From NCBI RefSeq assembly GCF_964340395.1, contig NC_135554.1:27805592-27858091 (forward strand): a stretch of 52,500 nt of DNA, read 5' to 3'. A program made the position numbers and the translations under genes. This DNA is from Glandiceps talaboti (lineage: Eukaryota; Hemichordata; Enteropneusta; Spengelidae). Positions 36,768 through 47,756 of this stretch are shown piece after piece (the stretch's first letter is position 1; each line of letters begins with the position of its first letter). The notes beneath the pieces are model-generated. The model saw nothing but the letters and a program-made list of their open reading frames with translations. It was not told the DNA's origin and did not search any database.

Positions 36768-37466
36768 GAAGAAGATAACTGACCCAACTTAATGTGTGTA
36801 GAATCATAAACGTTAGAGAAGAAGATAATTGACCCAACTTAATGTGTGTAGAACCATAAACGTTAGAGAAGAAGATAACTGACCCAACTTAATGTGTAGA
36901 ACCATAAACGTTAGAGAAGAAGATAACTGACCCAACTTAATGTGTGTAGAACCATAAACGTTAGAGAAGAAGATAATTGACCCAACTTAATGTGTGTAGA
37001 ACCATAAACGTTAGAGAAGAAGATAACTGACCCAACTTAATGTGTGTAGAACCATAAACGTTAGAGAAGAAGATAATTAACCCAACTTAATATGTGTAGA
37101 ACCATAAACGTTAGAGAAGATAATTGACCCAACTTAATGTGTGTAGAACCATAAACGTTAGAGAAGAAGATAACTGACCCAACTTAATGTGTGTAGAACC
37201 ATAAACGTTAGAGACGAAGACAATTAATCCAACTTAACGTGTGTAGAACCATAAACGTTAGAGAAGAAGATAATTGACCCAACTTAATATGTGTAGAACC
37301 ATAAACGTTAGAGAAGAAGATAACTGACCCAACTTAATGTGTGTAGAACCATAAACGTTAGAGAAGAAGATAATTGACCCAACTTAATGTGTAAAGAACC
37401 ATAAACGTTAGAGAAGAAGATAATTGACCCTTAATGTGTGTAGAACCATAAACGTTAGAGAAGAAG
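36768..37466. repeat. 50-bp minisatellite, ~14 copies
   Basis: Unit GAGAAGAAGATAACTGACCC, then AACTTAATGTGTGTAGAACC and ATAAACGTTA, with very few substitutions and occasional 2-7 bp deletions. It lies about 0.9 kb beyond the 3' end of FReD gene B. Confidence 0.95.
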
Positions 37467-38010
37467 AAACAAACGTTTTCAAAGCTGGCTTACAAAAAAT
37501 AGACACATTAATGCAATACTGAGAGGCTTTTTCATTCAAATCAAACCTGCAATACAGGAAGGAAAACCTGACAAATCCTAAAATGTACATAATGTATAAT
37601 TAAAGAAATTGAACATAGCTAAAGAGTTCAACGTGTCACAAGATGTGAAAAATACATATTGTATCCAACGTCACATTATTTATCTATATAAAATATAAAT
37701 AATAAATTTAAGACTTGGCCAGATAATATAAGAAATATCTAGTTATTTATTCTTTTCAGATGAACAAATGAAATAACAGCGTGCAAAAACCCACCACCAA
37801 AGAAATCAACCCTCGGCCCCTAACCCCCAAGAACAACCAAAAAACCTGCGACGGTACGGTGTTGACCAATTCCGAGTTCTACGGACATCAACAATACGTA
37901 CTTAGAGTTATATTTACTGATAGAAAAACGCCTATTATGTGGAATACACTAAATGTATATAGTTATATTTAAACATGTTGGCCTGAGATAGACAAAACAA
38001 TACATTTTGC
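37467..38010. other. Intergenic DNA, no gene seen
   Basis: AT-rich unique sequence between the 50-bp array and the G-run at 38024. Confidence 0.5.
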
Positions 38011-38023
38011 AAATAAGAGGTAG

Positions 38024-38145
38024 GGGGGGGGGGGAGAAATCAAGCTCGGACTCGTGCCGCAAAATGTGGCCCTCCCGGTCCCTGATTTCATTTTCTAAAA
38101 ATTCGCCTTCCACCAGTTTCCATTCTCTGCAACATAACCCACCCC
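38024..38145. repeat. Dispersed repeat family fragment (GTGGCCCTCCC type)
   Basis: GAAATCAAGC...AAAATGTGGCCCTCCC...TTTTCTAAAAA resembles segments at 44970, 49655 and 50040. Preceded by a G run and followed at 38240 by a C run. Confidence 0.5.
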
Positions 38146-38317
38146 AATGAGCAAATATTTCACAAGTATAGGTTAAATATATAATGTCAGAAGTGGAAAG
38201 GTACCCAAGTTGGAGACTCAATGGTAAAGGAAGTCTACCCCCCCCCCCCCCGACGCCGCAACCACATTGATCGTAATGTCAATGACAATAATATCAAGCC
38301 ATCCACCCAGCCACCTT

Positions 38318-38565
38318 TTATCTAGGCACTGGTCTTATTTTCATTTCTGTCAATTTAAGTGAATAATAATGTCCCTTAAAAGCGCCCCACTCGACTCCAT
38401 CGGCGTAACTCTCATGTTCTCCTCTCAGGTAGAGGCCGTTCAAGTTAGAACTGTGACATGCAGTATACCACCACCCTCCTTTATAAGTTGCTGCACAGGT
38501 AGCACCCCCTTGCTCTGCATCTTTGGTTGAAAAATTAGCACGGCTGTGGCTACTGAAGGAGTCAC
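38318..38565 (-). CDS. FReD gene B, exon 4 (C-terminal part of fibrinogen domain)
   Basis: Encodes residues 235-316 and the stop (TAA at 38320). Seen: [15 protein letters not shown], then [31 protein letters not shown] and the ending [11 protein letters not shown]. Cys258 and Cys271 form the usual second disulphide pair. In the paralogues A and C the segment after FSTxD is an aspartate-rich DRDND, the calcium site of ficolin-like domains. Here it reads DAEQG and the loop is shorter by three residues, so calcium binding is probably lost. Acceptor TTTCAG/GTGAC, phase 1. Confidence 0.93.
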
Positions 38566-39628
38566 CTGAAACAAAAGACACGGAGACTAAGAAATGACAC
38601 AGATACGAGAACTTGACGCAGCATGTATGCGAGCTCTGATTAATGTGAACGCCGAGCATACATCGGCCGTAATATCACACATTGGGCGTTGGTGGCGTCC
38701 TGCTACACTGGAGCGTTGCTGATGATCTTGGCTTGTCTAGATGATTTTGATTGGGCGACGTGGTCTAACCTCGCCGGGAATGGAGGAATCCACAGTTTAG
38801 TGTTATTTTCATTTTATAGCTAACGATGTCATGATTGGTATTTAAAAGTATGTGACGCCGTGTAGTCATTCCCTTATGAGCTATACCTACATGACTTGTG
38901 ATTTCCTTAGGTTCATTACCACAACAAATATCCTACTAGCTACATTGCTCACAAATACCGTATACATTTCTCCAAAATAGATACCCATTACTTACTGCAA
39001 GGATGTTCTTAGAATTAGGCTTTACTGTCGTCGGGGCGCTACTCTTCGAGGTAGAACAATGCTATGCTTTTTTGAATATTACCTTTAACACTAAGGATTG
39101 CAGACATTCCTTTAACATCTTAAATAGGAACATATCGACCTCATGTTCAGTGAATTTTTAGACGGAAAAGTGTACCTATGTTCAGGAAGCTTACTGACAG
39201 AGGAAGGCATACACAAATATATTCACTTGGCTGTCACCCAACTCATCATTTAATATAGGTTTTAGAAGTTATTGCGGCAAAGCCGCGAGAAATGTTTTAA
39301 TTTACTCGGTAAATGACTGCTCCCGAGGTTTAATTTGGTAGAAATTATTACAAATGTCGGTTTTATTACATGAAAAGCATGATTTTTATAACAAATATCG
39401 GGGTTATTACAAATGTCAGCAATTATTACGAATGTCGTTGTAAAGCCCACCCCCTTTGTGACCATCAGAATTTTCATGCCCCTCTGATATCTCAATTTCT
39501 TTCATGTCCCCCCCATTTCTCCCCCCCTGCCGTAAATTCTGACACCAGCCTAACGCTTTGATATATGTCTCGAAGAGAAATCAAGTCACAGCCTTGAACA
39601 TTGTACGTGTCACTCATATACCAATTAC
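38566..39628 (-). other. FReD gene B intron 3 (1063 bp)
   Basis: Donor TCAG/GTAATT and acceptor TTTCAG. Includes four degenerate ATTATTACAAATGTCGG-type repeats at about 39342-39440 and C-rich runs at 39511-39530, probably an old element. Confidence 0.75.
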
Positions 39629-39890
39629 CTGACGTTCCTGAATAGTTTCCCACTGTTAATTTATAGTTGCTGAATTCATCGCCAACAGAGAAATATCCAT
39701 ACAAAGCATACACTTCGTTTCCTTCGAAATCCTCCATATCTACACGTAGTTGATACAATCTCTGATTGGTCAGACGAAATAACTTATCGTTACCCAACCA
39801 GAACTCAGCATTCACGTGACCAAAGCCTGATTTGTAAGACTGCCAATCACGAAAGAAGTCTAATCTTCCATCCATTCGTCGTTGGAATAC
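39629..39890 (-). CDS. FReD gene B, exon 3 (middle of fibrinogen domain)
   Basis: Encodes residues 148-235. It begins VFQRRMDGRLDFFRDWQSYK, the conserved fibrinogen-domain segment after GGWT, and continues through FWLGNDKLFRLTNQ and RVDMEDFEG to NYSGTSG. Acceptor TTTCAG/GTATTC (phase 0) and donor phase 1. The first ~175 bases (from the acceptor) are identical to exon 3 of gene A, synonymous sites included, whereas the flanking introns differ. Confidence 0.95.
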
Positions 39891-39924
39891 CTGAAACGAT
39901 ACCAGATGAACTTAATACAATATC

Positions 39925-40044
39925 TTATTAGTCTGACGAAATAACGTACATTTGAATTGTTACCCAACAATATATCCGTCACGTATTCACATGAACAAAG
40001 CCTGATTTGTATGATTGCCAGTTATCAAGTTGTCGTTGGAATAC
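39925..40044 (-). pseudogene. Relic FReD exon 3 in intron 2 of gene B
   Basis: Immediately upstream of exon 3 on the minus strand, 120 bases keep VFQRR, then, after a deletion of about 25 bases, NWQSYKSGF and HVN. An in-frame stop and frameshifts follow. The acceptor CCCAG is still present. The bases beyond the acceptor (CTGGGATGAT on the plus strand) match the intron flank of gene A rather than that of the adjacent gene B exon. It is a decayed duplicate exon and cannot be used without truncating the product. Confidence 0.85.
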
Positions 40045-40732
40045 CTGGGATGATCTATCACGATGTAACAAATGAAGAGTACTACAATGTGTATTTTAAA
40101 AAAAAAGTCATGTCAGTTTCACCAATCTTTGTAAAAAGTATTCTTCAACATTTGGACTAGTAACAATGGATTGAAAAGGGAAGAAGAGAATCAGATAAAA
40201 AAAGGTAAAATTTTAAACTTGATCAACATTTTCCCAATGACATTCAATAATTTAAGAATTTATAATGTATGTATACTAATTACTCAGAAGTTTATCATGG
40301 CGACATGAATTAATCTCGATTTGAAAGAGCACAGGTTAAGAGAAACTGTCAATTTCTGAACGTCGACAAAATCTGGAGTCTTTTCACTTTATGCAACTTA
40401 GAAGAATTTCAATATGTGGAATTGGAAAGCAAAGAAATTGACAGGTAACCGTGGTATCCGTGTTCATTTTGAAATTACAGCATAGAAAACACGTTCAAGT
40501 GGAAAGAAGTGCAAGTCATTAAAAAAAGATGAAACGCCATTTTAGTTGTTTTGCTAGCTTATAGGGAGTCGAATATGTGTGCACATGAAATAAATACATT
40601 GCAATTATGGCATTTAAAAAAAAATCTTTAGGTAAACAAAAAAGTGAACGGTGTAACCCCATCGCTTCAATCAGTGAGTCTAGCAAGACCAAAAAAAAAG
40701 ACCGATTCAAATGATGATATCAGTGTTCGATA
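40045..40732. other. FReD gene B intron 2, unique part
   Basis: AT-rich intronic sequence between the relic exon and the minisatellite; nothing else seen. Confidence 0.55.
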
Positions 40733-43580
40733 ACCTTTGACTGTTAGCCTTGGCAGTGGAAAGCCACCACTAGTACTGGTACTATTATATGGTTGACTCG
40801 GGCTGTTAGCCTTGACAGTGGAAAGCCACTACTGTGTAAGGTTGACTCGGACAGTTAGCCTTGACAGTGGAAAGCCACTACTGTGTAAGGTTGACTCGGA
40901 CAGTCAGCCTTGACAGTGGAAAGCCACTACTGTGTAAGGTTGACCCGGACTGTTAGCCTTAGCATTGGAAAGCCACTTCTGTGTAAGGTTGACTCGGACT
41001 GTTAGCCTTGACAGTGGAAGCCACTACTGTGTAAGGTTGACTCGGACAGTCAGCCTTGACAGTGGAAAGCCACTACTGTGTAAGGTTGACCCGGACTGTT
41101 AGCCTTAGCATTGGAAAGCCACTTCTGTGTAAGGTTGACTCGGACTGTTAGCCTTGACAGTGGAAGCCACTACTGTGTAAGGTTGACTCGGACTGTTAGC
41201 CTTGGCAGTGGAAAGCCACTACTGTGTAAGGTTAACTCGGACTGCTAGCCTTGGCAGTGGAAAGCCACCACTGTGTAAGGTTGACTCGGACTGTTAGCCT
41301 TGACAGTGGAAGCCACCACTGTGTAAGGTTGACTCGGACTGTTAGCCTAGACAGTGGAAGCCACCACTGTGTAAGGTTGACTCGGACTGTTAGCCTTGGC
41401 AGTGGAAAGCCACTACTGTGTAAGGTTGACTCGGACAGTTAGCCTTGACAGTGGAAAGCCACTACTAGTACTGGTACTATTATATGGTTGACTCGGGCTG
41501 TTAGCCTTGACAGTGGAAAGCCACTACTGTGTAAGGTTGACTCGGACAGTTAGCCTTGACAGTGGAAAGCCACTACTGTGTAAGGTTGACTCGGACAGTC
41601 AGCCTTGACAGTGGAAAGCCACTACTGTGTAAGGTTGACCCGGACTGTTAGCCTTAGCATTGGAAAGCCACTTCTGTGTAAGGTTGACTCGGACTGTTAG
41701 CCTTGACAGTGGAAGCCACTACTGTGTAAGGTTGACTCGGACAGTCAGCCTTGACAGTGGAAAGCCACTACTGTGTAAGGTTGACCCGGACTGTTAGCCT
41801 TAGCATTGGAAAGCCACTTCTGTGTAAGGTTGACTCGGACTGTTAGCCTTGACAGTGGAAGCCACTACTGTGTAAGGTTGACTCGGACTGTTAGCCTTGG
41901 CAGTGGAAAGCCACTACTGTGTAAGGTTAACTCGGACTGCTAGCCTTGGCAGTGGAAAGCCACCACTGTGTAAGGTTGACTCGGACTGTTAGCCTTGACA
42001 GTGGAAGCCACCACTGTGTAAGGTTGACTCGGACTGTTAGCCTAGACAGTGGAAGCCACCACTGTGTAAGGTTGACTCGGACTGTTAGCCTTGGCAGTGG
42101 AAAGCCACTTCTGTGTAAGGTTGACTCGGACTGTTAGCCTTGGCAATGGAAAGCCACTACTGTGTAAGGTTGACTCGGACTGTTAGCCTTGGCATTGGAA
42201 AGCCACCACTGACACTGTGTAAGGTTGACTCGGACTGCTAGCCTTGGTAGTGGAAAGTCACCACTGTGTAAGGTTGACCCGGACTGCTAGCCTTGGCAGT
42301 GGAAAGCCACCACTGTGTAAGGTTGACCCGGACTGTTAGCATTGGCAGTGGAAAGCCACCACTATGTAAGGTTGACCCGGACTGTTAGCCTTGACAGTGG
42401 AAAGCCACTACTGTGTAAGGTTGCTCGGACTTTTAGCCTTGGCAGTGGAAAGCCACCACTGTGTAAGGTTGACTCGGACTGTTAGCCTTGGCATTGGAAA
42501 GCCACCACTGACACTGTGTAAGGTTGACCCGGACTGCTAGCCTTGGCAGTGGAAAGTCACCACTGTGTAAGGTTGACCCGGACTGTTAGCCTTGGCAGTG
42601 GAAAGCCACCACTATGTAAGGTTGACCCGGACTGTTAGCCTTGGCATTGGAAAGCCACTACTGTGTAAGGTTGGCTCGGACTGTTAGCCTTGGCATTGGA
42701 AAGCCACTACTGTGTAAGGTTGACTCGGACTGTTAGCCTTGGCATTGGAAAGCCACTACTGTGTAAGGTTGACCCGGACTGCTAGCCTTGGCAGTGGAAA
42801 GCCACCACTGTGTAAGGTTGACCCGGACTGTTAGCCTTGGCATTGGAAAGCCACTACTGTGTAAGGTTGGCTCGGACTGTTAGCCTTGGCATTGGAAAGC
42901 CACCACTGTGTAAGGTTGACCCGAACCCGAACTGTTAGCCTTGGCATTGGAAAGCCACCACTGTGTAAGGTTGACTCGGACTGTTAGCCTTGGCATTGGA
43001 AAGCCACCACTGTGTAAGGTTGACTCGGACTGTTAGCCTTGGCATTGGAAAGCTACCACTGTGTAAGGTTGACTCGGACTGTTAGCCTTGGCATTGGAAA
43101 GCCACCACTGTATAAGGTTGACTCGGACTGTTAGCCTTGGCATTGGAAAGCCACTACTGTGTAAGGTTGCTCGGACTGTTAGCCTTGGCAGTGGAAAGCC
43201 ACCACTGACACTGTGTAATGTTGACCCGGACTGTTAGCATTGGCAATGGAAAGCCACCACTGACACTGTGTAAGGTTGGCTCGGACTGTTAGCCTTGACA
43301 GTGGAAAGCCACCACTGTGTTAGGTTGCTCGGACTGCTAGCCTTGGCATTGGGGAGCCACCACTGTGTAAGGTTGACTCGAACTGTTAGCCTTGGCATTG
43401 GAAAGCCACCACTGTGTAAGGTTGACTCGGACTTTTAGCCTTGGCATTGGAAAGCCACCACTGTGTAAGGTTGACTCGGACTGTTAGCCTTGGCAATGGA
43501 AAGCCACCACTGACACTGTGTAATGTTGACCCGGACTGTTAGCCTTGACAGTGGAAAGCCTCCACTGTGCGTGGTTGACT
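40733..43580. repeat. 49-bp minisatellite, ~58 copies, with a 695-bp higher-order repeat
   Basis: Unit TTGACTCGGACTGTTAGCCT, then TGGCAGTGGAAAGCCACCAC and TGTGTAAGG. Each unit contains CAGTGG...CCACTG with outer CCTT...AAGG, so it can fold as a hairpin on either strand. A block from about 40768 to 41411 recurs almost exactly 695 bp later (41463-42106), marked by the rare variant TAGTACTGGTACTATTATAT at 40771 and 41466. It lies wholly within intron 2 of gene B. The short open frames across it are repeat translation. Confidence 0.95.
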
Positions 43581-43950
43581 TGGGACCACGTGGCAATCAG
43601 GCTTAATTTGATGGTTCGTTTACAGCAAAGAAACTACACATCAAACAAGTAAAAGATGAAGAAAGCACGATCCACTCACATACATGCATCATACCGAAAA
43701 CTCCTTGCCATCTTTCTTTACTATGATTACTACGTACCACGTTGCTCCTGACAACAGCTCAATGTGATCCGGTTTGAGTGTGACTGCGGGACGGTGTATA
43801 AGTGAAAATAAGAGATAGGGATACAGTTGTACAATGTACCCTTCCTAATTATGTAAATAAGTTTATTTTCAAACACCCGTTCTATACATCTGGAGGTATT
43901 GTTTACTTTCTTTGCTTGATAGTTGTAAACAAAACAATAGTGTGACTTAC

Positions 43951-44087
43951 CGTCCATCCACCAGAATCAGTGTCCATATCACAATGCACTCTGATTGGTT
44001 CATCGTCATCATCAGGTTGAATGACGTAACTACCACTGGATAGATGGCCAGTTTCAAGAAGGTCAAAACAATCACGTGATTGTCCTC
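43951..44087 (-). CDS. FReD gene B, exon 2 (start of fibrinogen domain)
   Basis: Encodes residues 102-147: GQSRDCFDLLETGHLSSGSY, an acidic PDDDDEPIRVHC and MDTDSGGWT. Cys108 and Cys137 are the first disulphide pair of the fibrinogen domain. Acceptor TTACCAG/GA (phase 1) and donor GGACG/GTAAGT (phase 0). About 105 contiguous bases at its 3' end are identical to exon 2 of gene A. Confidence 0.95.
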
Positions 44088-45294
44088 CTGGTAAGTTAGA
44101 AAATAAAAATACAGCAAATACCCGAGTCTTAGAATAGAGACACATTAAATGAATCAAAGGGCGTTACATCTCCTTATTTGTTATTGTCTAGTCATTACAG
44201 GTAAAGATTTATTTTGGATAATGCATTCCAACTCGTCTTGGCATGAGTCACCCTGAAAGAGAGGCCACCTCAGCTACGCCTTAACTTTTCTTGACTGACA
44301 ATGGCAGACCGGTCACCTGTCTTACATGTTCAACAGTCACATTTAAACATACAAAATACATTTGTTGGTGTTCTTTACCAAAAACAATGCTGAGACTATT
44401 TGTTTCAGGAGTTGTAAAGTTCCTACTTCTCATAATACCTAACTCTATTGAACAGCAGGTCTCTTCTAAGCAAGATTTATCAATTTTAATGTCAATTTGT
44501 AGTTAAATACATTGTATCTGTTAATTAGTGGTGAATGTTATCTGTAGGTAGTGTAGTAGTGGAAAGTTTAAAACTTAACGAAAGTTCAGTTTTGAATCTG
44601 TCACCATGTTAAAACTGTAAGGGTGTAACTGGAGCATCAGTTATCAATCAGATAACATAATATATTCACTAAAATTGTTAAATACCAATAATTAGACATT
44701 GCAAATGTTAATCAGTGGTCGATATTATACATAAGCAGTAAAAAACAGGTTGAAATCACGATCGCCGTTGAGGGCGTTTTTAGGTGCAGACCCAAAAATC
44801 AGTTTGATATGATTTACATGTATCTTGTCTTAAATACAGCTACAGAACATACGTTTACTCAAATGTGATGTAATACTGTTCAAAGTGTACGATATTACGA
44901 GTAAGATATTGTACCTGACAAAACATTTTAAAAAAACCCACTAAAACGTTCCAGTTGCGGCTTTAAAATGAGTCAAAGTAAAATGTGACCCTCCCCTAAT
45001 CCCGGATATATATAAAAGTGACCCACCAAAATTCCCCAGCCCTCCCCTCGAAATTACTGAATGCTCCCTTAATTGTATAGAACCTAGTAAAGAAATACAA
45101 TTATGTAAACGTCGCTTTTCATAGCATGTCACGCTCGATTGATGGAGAACAGTGTGTCAGTTGTTAGGTATGTGGTTTGAGGAATTGTACAAACATTGAA
45201 CTGAACCGTATAGTAACTAATCAATGTACATACATTTTATTGTCACATATTGGAAATGGTGATGTGTAAAAATTAGTCCTTAATGACTACTTAC
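44088..45294 (-). other. FReD gene B intron 1 (1207 bp)
   Basis: Unique AT-rich intron. A dispersed-repeat fragment (AAAATGTGACCCTCCCCTAA to TGAATGCTCCCTTAAT) lies at about 44970-45072. No other gene. Confidence 0.75.
44965..45075 (+). repeat. Dispersed repeat family fragment (GTGACCCTCCC type)
   Basis: Resembles 50040-50145 in order: GTCAAAG, AAARTGTGAYCCTCCC, ATAAAAG, CC(A)CCCTC, GAAAGCTCCC-like. No coding frame. Confidence 0.6.
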
Positions 45295-45598
45295 TTGAAG
45301 CCTTATTTGGATCCTTGAGAGTCTGTCCAAGATCTTTCAAACTCTGTTCTAAACTGTCTAGCTTGGTGACAATACCAAGAATGGTCTCGTTAGCTGGACA
45401 CTTTGGTACGTCAACTTGTATGTAATTCTGTGGATTGCAGACAACTGGAGAACGTGTATCAGATCCACGATACGTAACCTGAGCCATGGACATGGTAGTA
45501 TATAAAATAAAGACTCCGGCCCACCTGATACATGTACATGTACATGTAACAGTTGGGACCACTGCAAACATTTTGAGATAATCTGCAGACGAGGCCAT
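45295..45598 (-). CDS. FReD gene B, exon 1 (signal peptide and stalk)
   Basis: First exon of a secreted fibrinogen-related lectin, 316 residues in all. The ATG at 45598 lies in AAAATGGCC. The first 40 residues carry a hydrophobic run (WAGVFILYTTMSMA) that would act as signal peptide or signal anchor, preceded by an unusual TCTCTC stretch encoded by a (TACATG)n repeat. A stalk follows: VVCNPQNYIQVDVPKCPANE with two cysteines and an N-glycosylation site, then a short coiled coil ILGIVTKLDSLEQSLKDLG. Donor TTCAA/GTAAGT, phase 1. Fibrinogen-domain lectins of this type act in innate recognition in many invertebrates; that role is inferred. Met10 could be an alternative start. Confidence 0.9.
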
Positions 45599-46000
45599 TT
45601 TTACCGTGTGTTGTATTTTTATGTTCCGTCTCTATGGATATGTTTTGCAGCATGTGACCTTCAAGGACAAAGGTCACTGAAATTTGACCGAATGTAAATC
45701 TATATGTATGTACACACACGCAAACATGTACACAGAGACACACACACATACATAGCCAGGTACACATATACATACGCAATGTAAGCATGTGGAAGTTCGT
45801 CTGTATGTTGGGGTACATGATGTATCTGCAATATTCTCATCTTTGTTTTTGGTCAAAAAGAAATTTCCTGTTGGTTGTTGTACCTTTATATTGTTTAAAA
45901 TTTTGTATTCCCGATGACAGCGCAGCCGCACATCTAGCGCTGTTATAAATAACTCAGTGTAGGCGAGATTTCTATGCTGGAGTAAACAGTGCTCAACGCA
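45599..46000. other. Upstream region of FReD gene B
   Basis: Expected to contain the 5' UTR and promoter of gene B. A CATAAAAATA box lies 15-25 bases before the ATG, probably too close to be a functional TATA box. No other gene is seen; a minus frame of 177 codons here is largely repeat. Confidence 0.4.
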
Positions 46001-46043
<43 letters not shown>

Positions 46044-46207
46044 TCACAAAGACACAGATAGAGATACATAGACAGACGAGCGCACAGACACATGTCTGTG
46101 TACGTGTACACGGGTGTGTTGTGTGTCTGTGTCGTGTGTGTGTATGTATGTATGTGTATGAGTATGTGTGTGTGCGTATGTATGCGCGCGCTCGCGCTCG
46201 CGCGCAT
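46001..46207. repeat. (AC)n, ACAGACACA and (TG)n/(CG)n simple-repeat cluster
   Basis: A 40-bp AC run (46003-46041), an AGACACA-rich segment, then TG/TATG/CGCG units to 46207. AC-rich and GT-rich halves are partly complementary and could pair. Confidence 0.85.
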
Positions 46208-46825
46208 GTGTGTAGTGGCTGTAGTTGTGTATCAAATCGATTTAATAAAGTAACCTCAGTAACAATTAACTGAAATCATTTGGACATCACACTCCAAATA
46301 ATATACTCCATGATACATATAGCCTTTATTGTAAGCCATGCAACTATAGATAACAAATAATTCATAAATGACGTCGTAAACTATTGCTATTGTCTACATT
46401 TTATAGGAAAAGAGTCAAGTGCATTTGTAAAACCTATAATTTTATGAGTCCAAAGAGTAATTAGTTTTGATGACCTACAGCTACTTTTCTCTGTCTACTG
46501 ACTCAATCTATAACACCCCTACAATACATTCGACATCAAATAACGTACACAGTGTAGTCATGCCGAGGTACATATCCACAAGTAGATAGTATTTGGACGG
46601 AGCCGTAAAGAGGCTGTGGTTTGCGACGATGGAAATATCACAAATCATTTGTGCATATTTGTTTCCACGATACAATGTAACTACTTTTAATGATAAACTA
46701 TAATTCTCAACTGCAAGTTATCGACTATTCTCATGTAAACAAATGTCTCTTTTACGTACATCACGATTGCAGACTTTACGTGAGGTTTATACACAGTATA
46801 GTGTATCATAGTACGCAAGTTTCAA

Positions 46826-46831
46826 TTTAAT
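46826..46831 (-). terminator. Candidate poly(A) signal ATTAAA of FReD gene A
   Basis: ATTAAA on the minus strand lies about 42 bases past the stop codon of gene A. It is a common variant of the polyadenylation hexamer; the cleavage site itself is not identified. Confidence 0.35.
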
Positions 46832-46872
46832 GCATATACACGGTCCACGAACGACGAAGAAATAGCCACTTT

Positions 46873-47129
46873 TCATTGCAACACTGGTTTTATTTTCATT
46901 TCTGTCAATTTAAGTGAGTAGTAATATCCTTTCCACGCACTCCACTCAACCCCATCAGCATAACTGTCGTGTTTTCCTTTCATGTAGAGTCCATTCAGGT
47001 TGGCAGTATGACATACGGTGTACCACCACCCTCCTTTATAATTTTCCGCACAATTGCTGGGCTCATGGGTGTCGTTATCCCTGTCTTGTGTGGAAAACAT
47101 CGCATCACCATGTTCACTCAGCGAGTCAC
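46873..47129 (-). CDS. FReD gene A, exon 4 (C-terminal part of fibrinogen domain)
   Basis: Residues 226-310 and stop (TGA at 46875). [19 protein letters not shown] carries Asp241, Asp243 and Asp245 of a typical calcium site. [16 protein letters not shown] gives Cys252 and Cys265 of the second disulphide, and [10 protein letters not shown] plus [13 protein letters not shown] finish the domain. Acceptor GTTAAAG/GTGAC is weak in pyrimidines but keeps the family phase. Compared with gene B this exon differs at many residues, while exons 1-3 are much closer. Confidence 0.94.
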
Positions 47130-47494
47130 CTTTAACGAGGAAAACGCACACGTTATTAGCCACAAGTAGTTTCCAAAGCAAAAACAAAACTTGCTGCTAC
47201 GGTTCACGTAAAAGGTGAATGGCCTATATAGTTGCTCTACGACCGTTAGTGGCGCTCACACACGTAAGCCACTTGAATTTTAATGTCATCGGAGACATGA
47301 ATCGACATTACAATCGTACTGCCACCATGTACGAATAACTGAATCGACTCGCAAGTTTTGTAGCCCCCCCCCCCCATAACTAAATATCGAATTGTGGGAA
47401 GTGTCTCAAAAGTTTCAATATTTATGCTGATACATTAACCTACACAGATGAGCTTGCTCAGAAAGTCATTATTCTAACGTTAGCAGATTCTTAC

Positions 47495-47756
47495 CTGCTG
47501 TTCCTGAATAGTCTCCCACCACCAATTTATAATTGCCGAATTCATCGCCAACAGAGAAATATCCAAACAAAGCATACACTTTGTTTCCTTCGAAATCCTC
47601 CATATCTACACGTAGTTGATACAATCTCTGATTGGTCAGACGAAATAACTTATCGTTACCCAACCAGAACTCAGCATTCACGTGACCAAAGCCTGATTTG
47701 TAAGACTGCCAATCACGAAAGAAGTCTAATCTTCCATCCATTCGTCGTTGGAATAC
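47495..47756 (-). CDS. FReD gene A, exon 3 (middle of fibrinogen domain)
   Basis: Residues 139-226, starting VFQRRMDGRLDFFRDWQSYK and ending VGDYSGTAG. Acceptor CCCAG/GTATTC (phase 0), donor GCAG/GTAAGA (phase 1), 262 bases as in genes B and C. The 5' two thirds are base-for-base identical to gene B exon 3. Confidence 0.96.

Noticed and set aside
41251-42137. Two identical 63-codon plus-strand frames with a repeated VRLTRTVSL motif
   Set aside because: Translations of the 49-bp minisatellite, identical only because of the 695-bp duplication.
45674-46207. 177-codon minus-strand frame upstream of FReD gene B
   Set aside because: Both ends are AC/TG repeats; the middle shows no recognised domain and no splice or initiation support.
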